From assembly GCA_001600455.1 (NCBI GenBank), contig BCKC01000008.1, positions 655,345 to 719,344 of the forward strand: 64,000 nucleotides of DNA. Direction: 5' to 3'. The notes beneath the pieces are model-generated. The model made no database searches and was not told where the DNA came from. It saw only the letters and a program-made list of their open reading frames with translations. A program made the translations under genes and the position numbers. The stretch comes from Endocalyx cinctus (lineage: Eukaryota > Ascomycota > Sordariomycetes > Amphisphaeriales > Apiosporaceae). How positions within the stretch are numbered: position 1 is the stretch's first letter; every line of letters starts with the position of its first letter. Of this stretch, positions 61,404-64,000 are shown in pieces.

Positions 61404-64000
61404 GGTTAATTGTCCTCTCTTGGTATACAACAGATATCTCTCGGCGTGGGATTGTGAAATATGAGAGAACCATGTCAGTGGTGGATGTATAATTTGGTAT
61501 GTTCTCTTTGTGTCTCCATGAGGCGCTGGCCCTTACCACTGGAGAATAAAGGAAGACGTTCGAACCTCGGACTAAATTTCCAAGCTGTCATAGATTTGAG
61601 GTCGCTGGATTATATACATTATATGTAATTATGGCGGTCAAGTGTCAGCAAACCTGTGGGGAAGTGATACTTCCGGTATTGATTAGGATCATACACGATA
61701 TGATGTCCAGTGCCAACTGCATTATGTCGCATAATCTTTTTCTTTTCTCCCATGGGCACGTTTTGCGATGGAGTGACGTCGGAATATATCGCAGTAACAA
61801 CGATTGGTAACTCGGCCAATTAGAGGACTCATCTTACATCAGACGGCCGTTAGAACTGAACAGGTGCGATGCTTTCTTTTTGTGCAGTCGCCGTCCCACA
61901 GGTATATAACAATAAGGGAGGGAGATAAATTTAAAAAGGGCCGTGGTATATGCGATTCCCGATAGAAAACAAAACAATCACTTCTTGTTCAAGGTTAGGT
62001 TAGATCACATGGCCAATATCCTCGTGACGTTTTCTTTCTTTGTCTATTGTCTTCGTGTCATCCGAGCATTACCTATATGTTTTGAGAGAGCATGTTCGGA
62101 GAGGCATACTAAACCACTTCTTGTCTTATGCAATGGGTGGTCCTTTCTGGTTTCTGATATTACGATAATAGCTCCCTTAAGCTTTTCATGTGGTATCCTA
62201 GAAAAAAGGTTATATCTTTCTCATACGTTCCTCCTGGGCGTGTTGGCTAAGCAGCCTGTGCCGGCCCTCATCTTATTGTTCCCTTAGAATACCCCAGAAT
62301 GGGGGTCAGGATAGATTTGTGGTGAAGCTCCCTACGCCAGTATTTGTCAGGTTGAAACATAAAACTAAACATAAATCTCCTGAGATCTGTGCTTACCATA
62401 CGTGTGTGATATGGACCGAGAGTACTTGATTTGAAAAAGAAAACCACCCGAGAAATCAAACACTGGCCCTTACAACCGGTATTTTTAATACGACACTTTA
62501 TTCGAGACGCATTTTTTGCCAGGGAGTGAGAAAGTAAATGCCGCTATCAATATTCCAAAAGCAAGTATTCGACACTACACAGAAAATCACAAGAGATATT
62601 TTAAGATATCGTCATTTGAACTAAGACGCGATATACATGTATAAGGGGCGGTAGATAAACACGCTACACTTACGATTTACTAGCAAATTACATTTGAGAT
62701 GTTATGCTGTGGTATTCAGACAGCCTCGTTTACATCTATAACAAGGATCGAAGTTTATGTACGGAGTACTAACTAACATTTGGCCTATCTCACCACCATC
62801 GAATACTACATTACAGAAAAGAAGGTGTGGAATCCTCGAAGAAGCACTCCTTTCCATTCCCTCTTCTCCGTTCTTCTGCTTGTCTTTTTTTCTTCCCCTT
62901 AGGGTACGTATTAAAATATCGCAATCGACGTCGTGACAGCGGAAGGTCCGGCGGGAGATACAATACCGGGACTCGGCCGAGTAATAGGGAAACATAACCT
63001 CACTATCGTTTTTTTTTCAGTATATTTTTGAATTAAGCTAGCCCAAAAGCGTGGCGTTCACTTGAATTTGCTATCGGACTGAATTATACAGTCATCACAA
63101 AGAAGACGCGGAAGCTCGTAACTCAAATCTATGCATGCATCCTTCAGTGACATGGCCCGCGACGTCACGGCTCGTCGGATGTGAGGGATGGCAGATGTGT
63201 TACCTACGAGGATGTTAGTAAATGATGGTCAATCCAAGACAAGTGATGCCAATGAAAAATCGAGAATCAGACCTTTAGGTGTTACTGTCTTAGGAATAAG
63301 TTGCCATACCTGTTTGTCGAGGTATAGGAAGTGGGTATGCGGTTTTTTCTTTTTCTTCATAATCTGCTTGCCTGTCCATACCATATCGAGAGGGATATGT
63401 ATGTTTGCATGTATATATGTAATACGTAAATTTTCATCATCATCATCATCATCATTATCATCATCAGTCATCCCCAAGTAAGACATGTCCATAAGCTAGA
63501 TACACTGCAATCGAATCTTGTCAAACGTTGGCAGATCTCTGACATGCACCCAGTAGTGTCTCGGGTTGCTCCCTCTATGGGTTTAGAATGAATCACGACC
63601 ATGGAAAACTCGTTAGTATACTTACAACGCTCATTTCCGGTACCCGGCGCAAATAATCGCATAACTTACCGACGTTGTCCCAAGACTACGGGTACCAAGT
63701 TTGAAATACTTTCCAAGCTAACTGGACTAAAAACCGAGTCACCACTCTCGTGACACCTAACACGACGCCCGTATTTAATTGTACAAACGATCCTTCAACC
63801 GTCAAATCTCTCCAGATGAACGAGTTTCGTGTCGCTCCAGATATTTGTTAGCTGTGCGAGCTTGGTTAGCACAAGCTTTCCCTTTTCGTGTTAAAAATGA
63901 CGCTTCATGTCTTGGTGTCAAACCGTATCACACTATTCCAATATGACGCCTAACCTAGTGCTTGGAATGATACGACAACACAAATACAAATGGCGCTCCT
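61404..64000. other. PKS upstream region, 2.6 kb, no gene seen
   Basis: The first kilobase should contain the PKS promoter and leader. Frames at 61943-62287, 62702-62995 and 63188-63492 show no domain or intron structure and are not called. There is one TACGGAGTA motif (62760-62768) and a CAT microsatellite (63435-63455). No regulator, transporter or tailoring enzyme is seen before the window ends. Confidence 0.6.
63435..63455 (+). repeat. (CAT)7 microsatellite
   Basis: Seven CAT units, then TAT and further CAT units, in non-coding DNA. Confidence 0.85.

Noticed and set aside
61943..62287. 114-codon plus-strand frame upstream of the PKS
   Set aside because: Hydrophobic but without membrane-protein pattern or intron signals; lies in AT-rich promoter-like DNA.
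63435..63465. CAT repeats considered as a CRISPR-like or coding repeat
   Set aside because: Simple trinucleotide repeat without spacers or a supported frame.

Overview
The window looks like chromosomal DNA of a filamentous ascomycete (Pezizomycotina). Coding exons are GC-rich and sit in AT-rich spacers full of homopolymer runs. Almost every gene carries short introns of 50-185 nt with GT..AG ends and CTAAC/CTGAC-like branch points. The gene set combines conserved eukaryotic housekeeping genes with fungus-type genes: a reducing polyketide synthase, a GPI-type aspartic protease, an OPT transporter and a fungal acyltransferase. I cannot name the species. All exon models were built by hand from splice signals, frame continuity and family resemblance.

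Layout. 1-515: 5' part of a casein kinase I gene (minus). 516-7869: long gene-poor spacer. 7870-9147: one-span membrane protein (plus). 10402-10837: small unknown gene (plus). 11441-12340: Mpv17/PMP22 protein (minus). 13151-14260: YIF1 (minus), divergent from the SRP receptor alpha gene at 14855-16967 (plus). 17910-20030: RBR-type E3 ligase with a long coiled coil (minus). 20031-25501: second gene-poor spacer. 25502-29315: three housekeeping genes in a row on the plus strand (ribosomal protein eL14, NAC alpha, ATP synthase subunit d). 30799-32400: F-box protein (plus). 34185-35833: acyltransferase with an HxxxD motif (plus). 36460-38348: 2-methylcitrate dehydratase (minus), divergent from a short-chain dehydrogenase at 39414-40266. 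40583-43727: eight-exon OPT transporter (minus). 46408-47034: MoaE (minus), divergent from a six-exon RRM/zinc-finger/G-patch RNA-binding protein at 47544-50221. 50922-52655: aspartic protease (minus). 54034-61403: ten-exon reducing polyketide synthase of 2270 residues (minus). 61404-64000: no gene seen.

How the genes relate. Several housekeeping genes act on nascent or secreted proteins: SRP receptor alpha, NAC alpha, eL14 and YIF1. The polyketide synthase is the one specialised-metabolism gene. Its domain order is KS-AT-DH-(structural region)-ER-KR-ACP, with no methyltransferase motif visible. No tailoring enzyme or regulator lies next to it here, so any cluster would have to extend beyond 64000 or the gene stands alone.

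The most interesting points are the PKS (altered DH and ER motifs and a GC-AG intron inside the ER domain), a perfect 18-bp palindrome followed at once by a perfect 16-bp-arm hairpin at 26404-26460, and short motifs repeated across the spacers (TACGGAGTA, TAGTGTAC, ACCTAGGT-type palindromes). I found no tRNA, rRNA, CRISPR array, insertion sequence or intact transposon.
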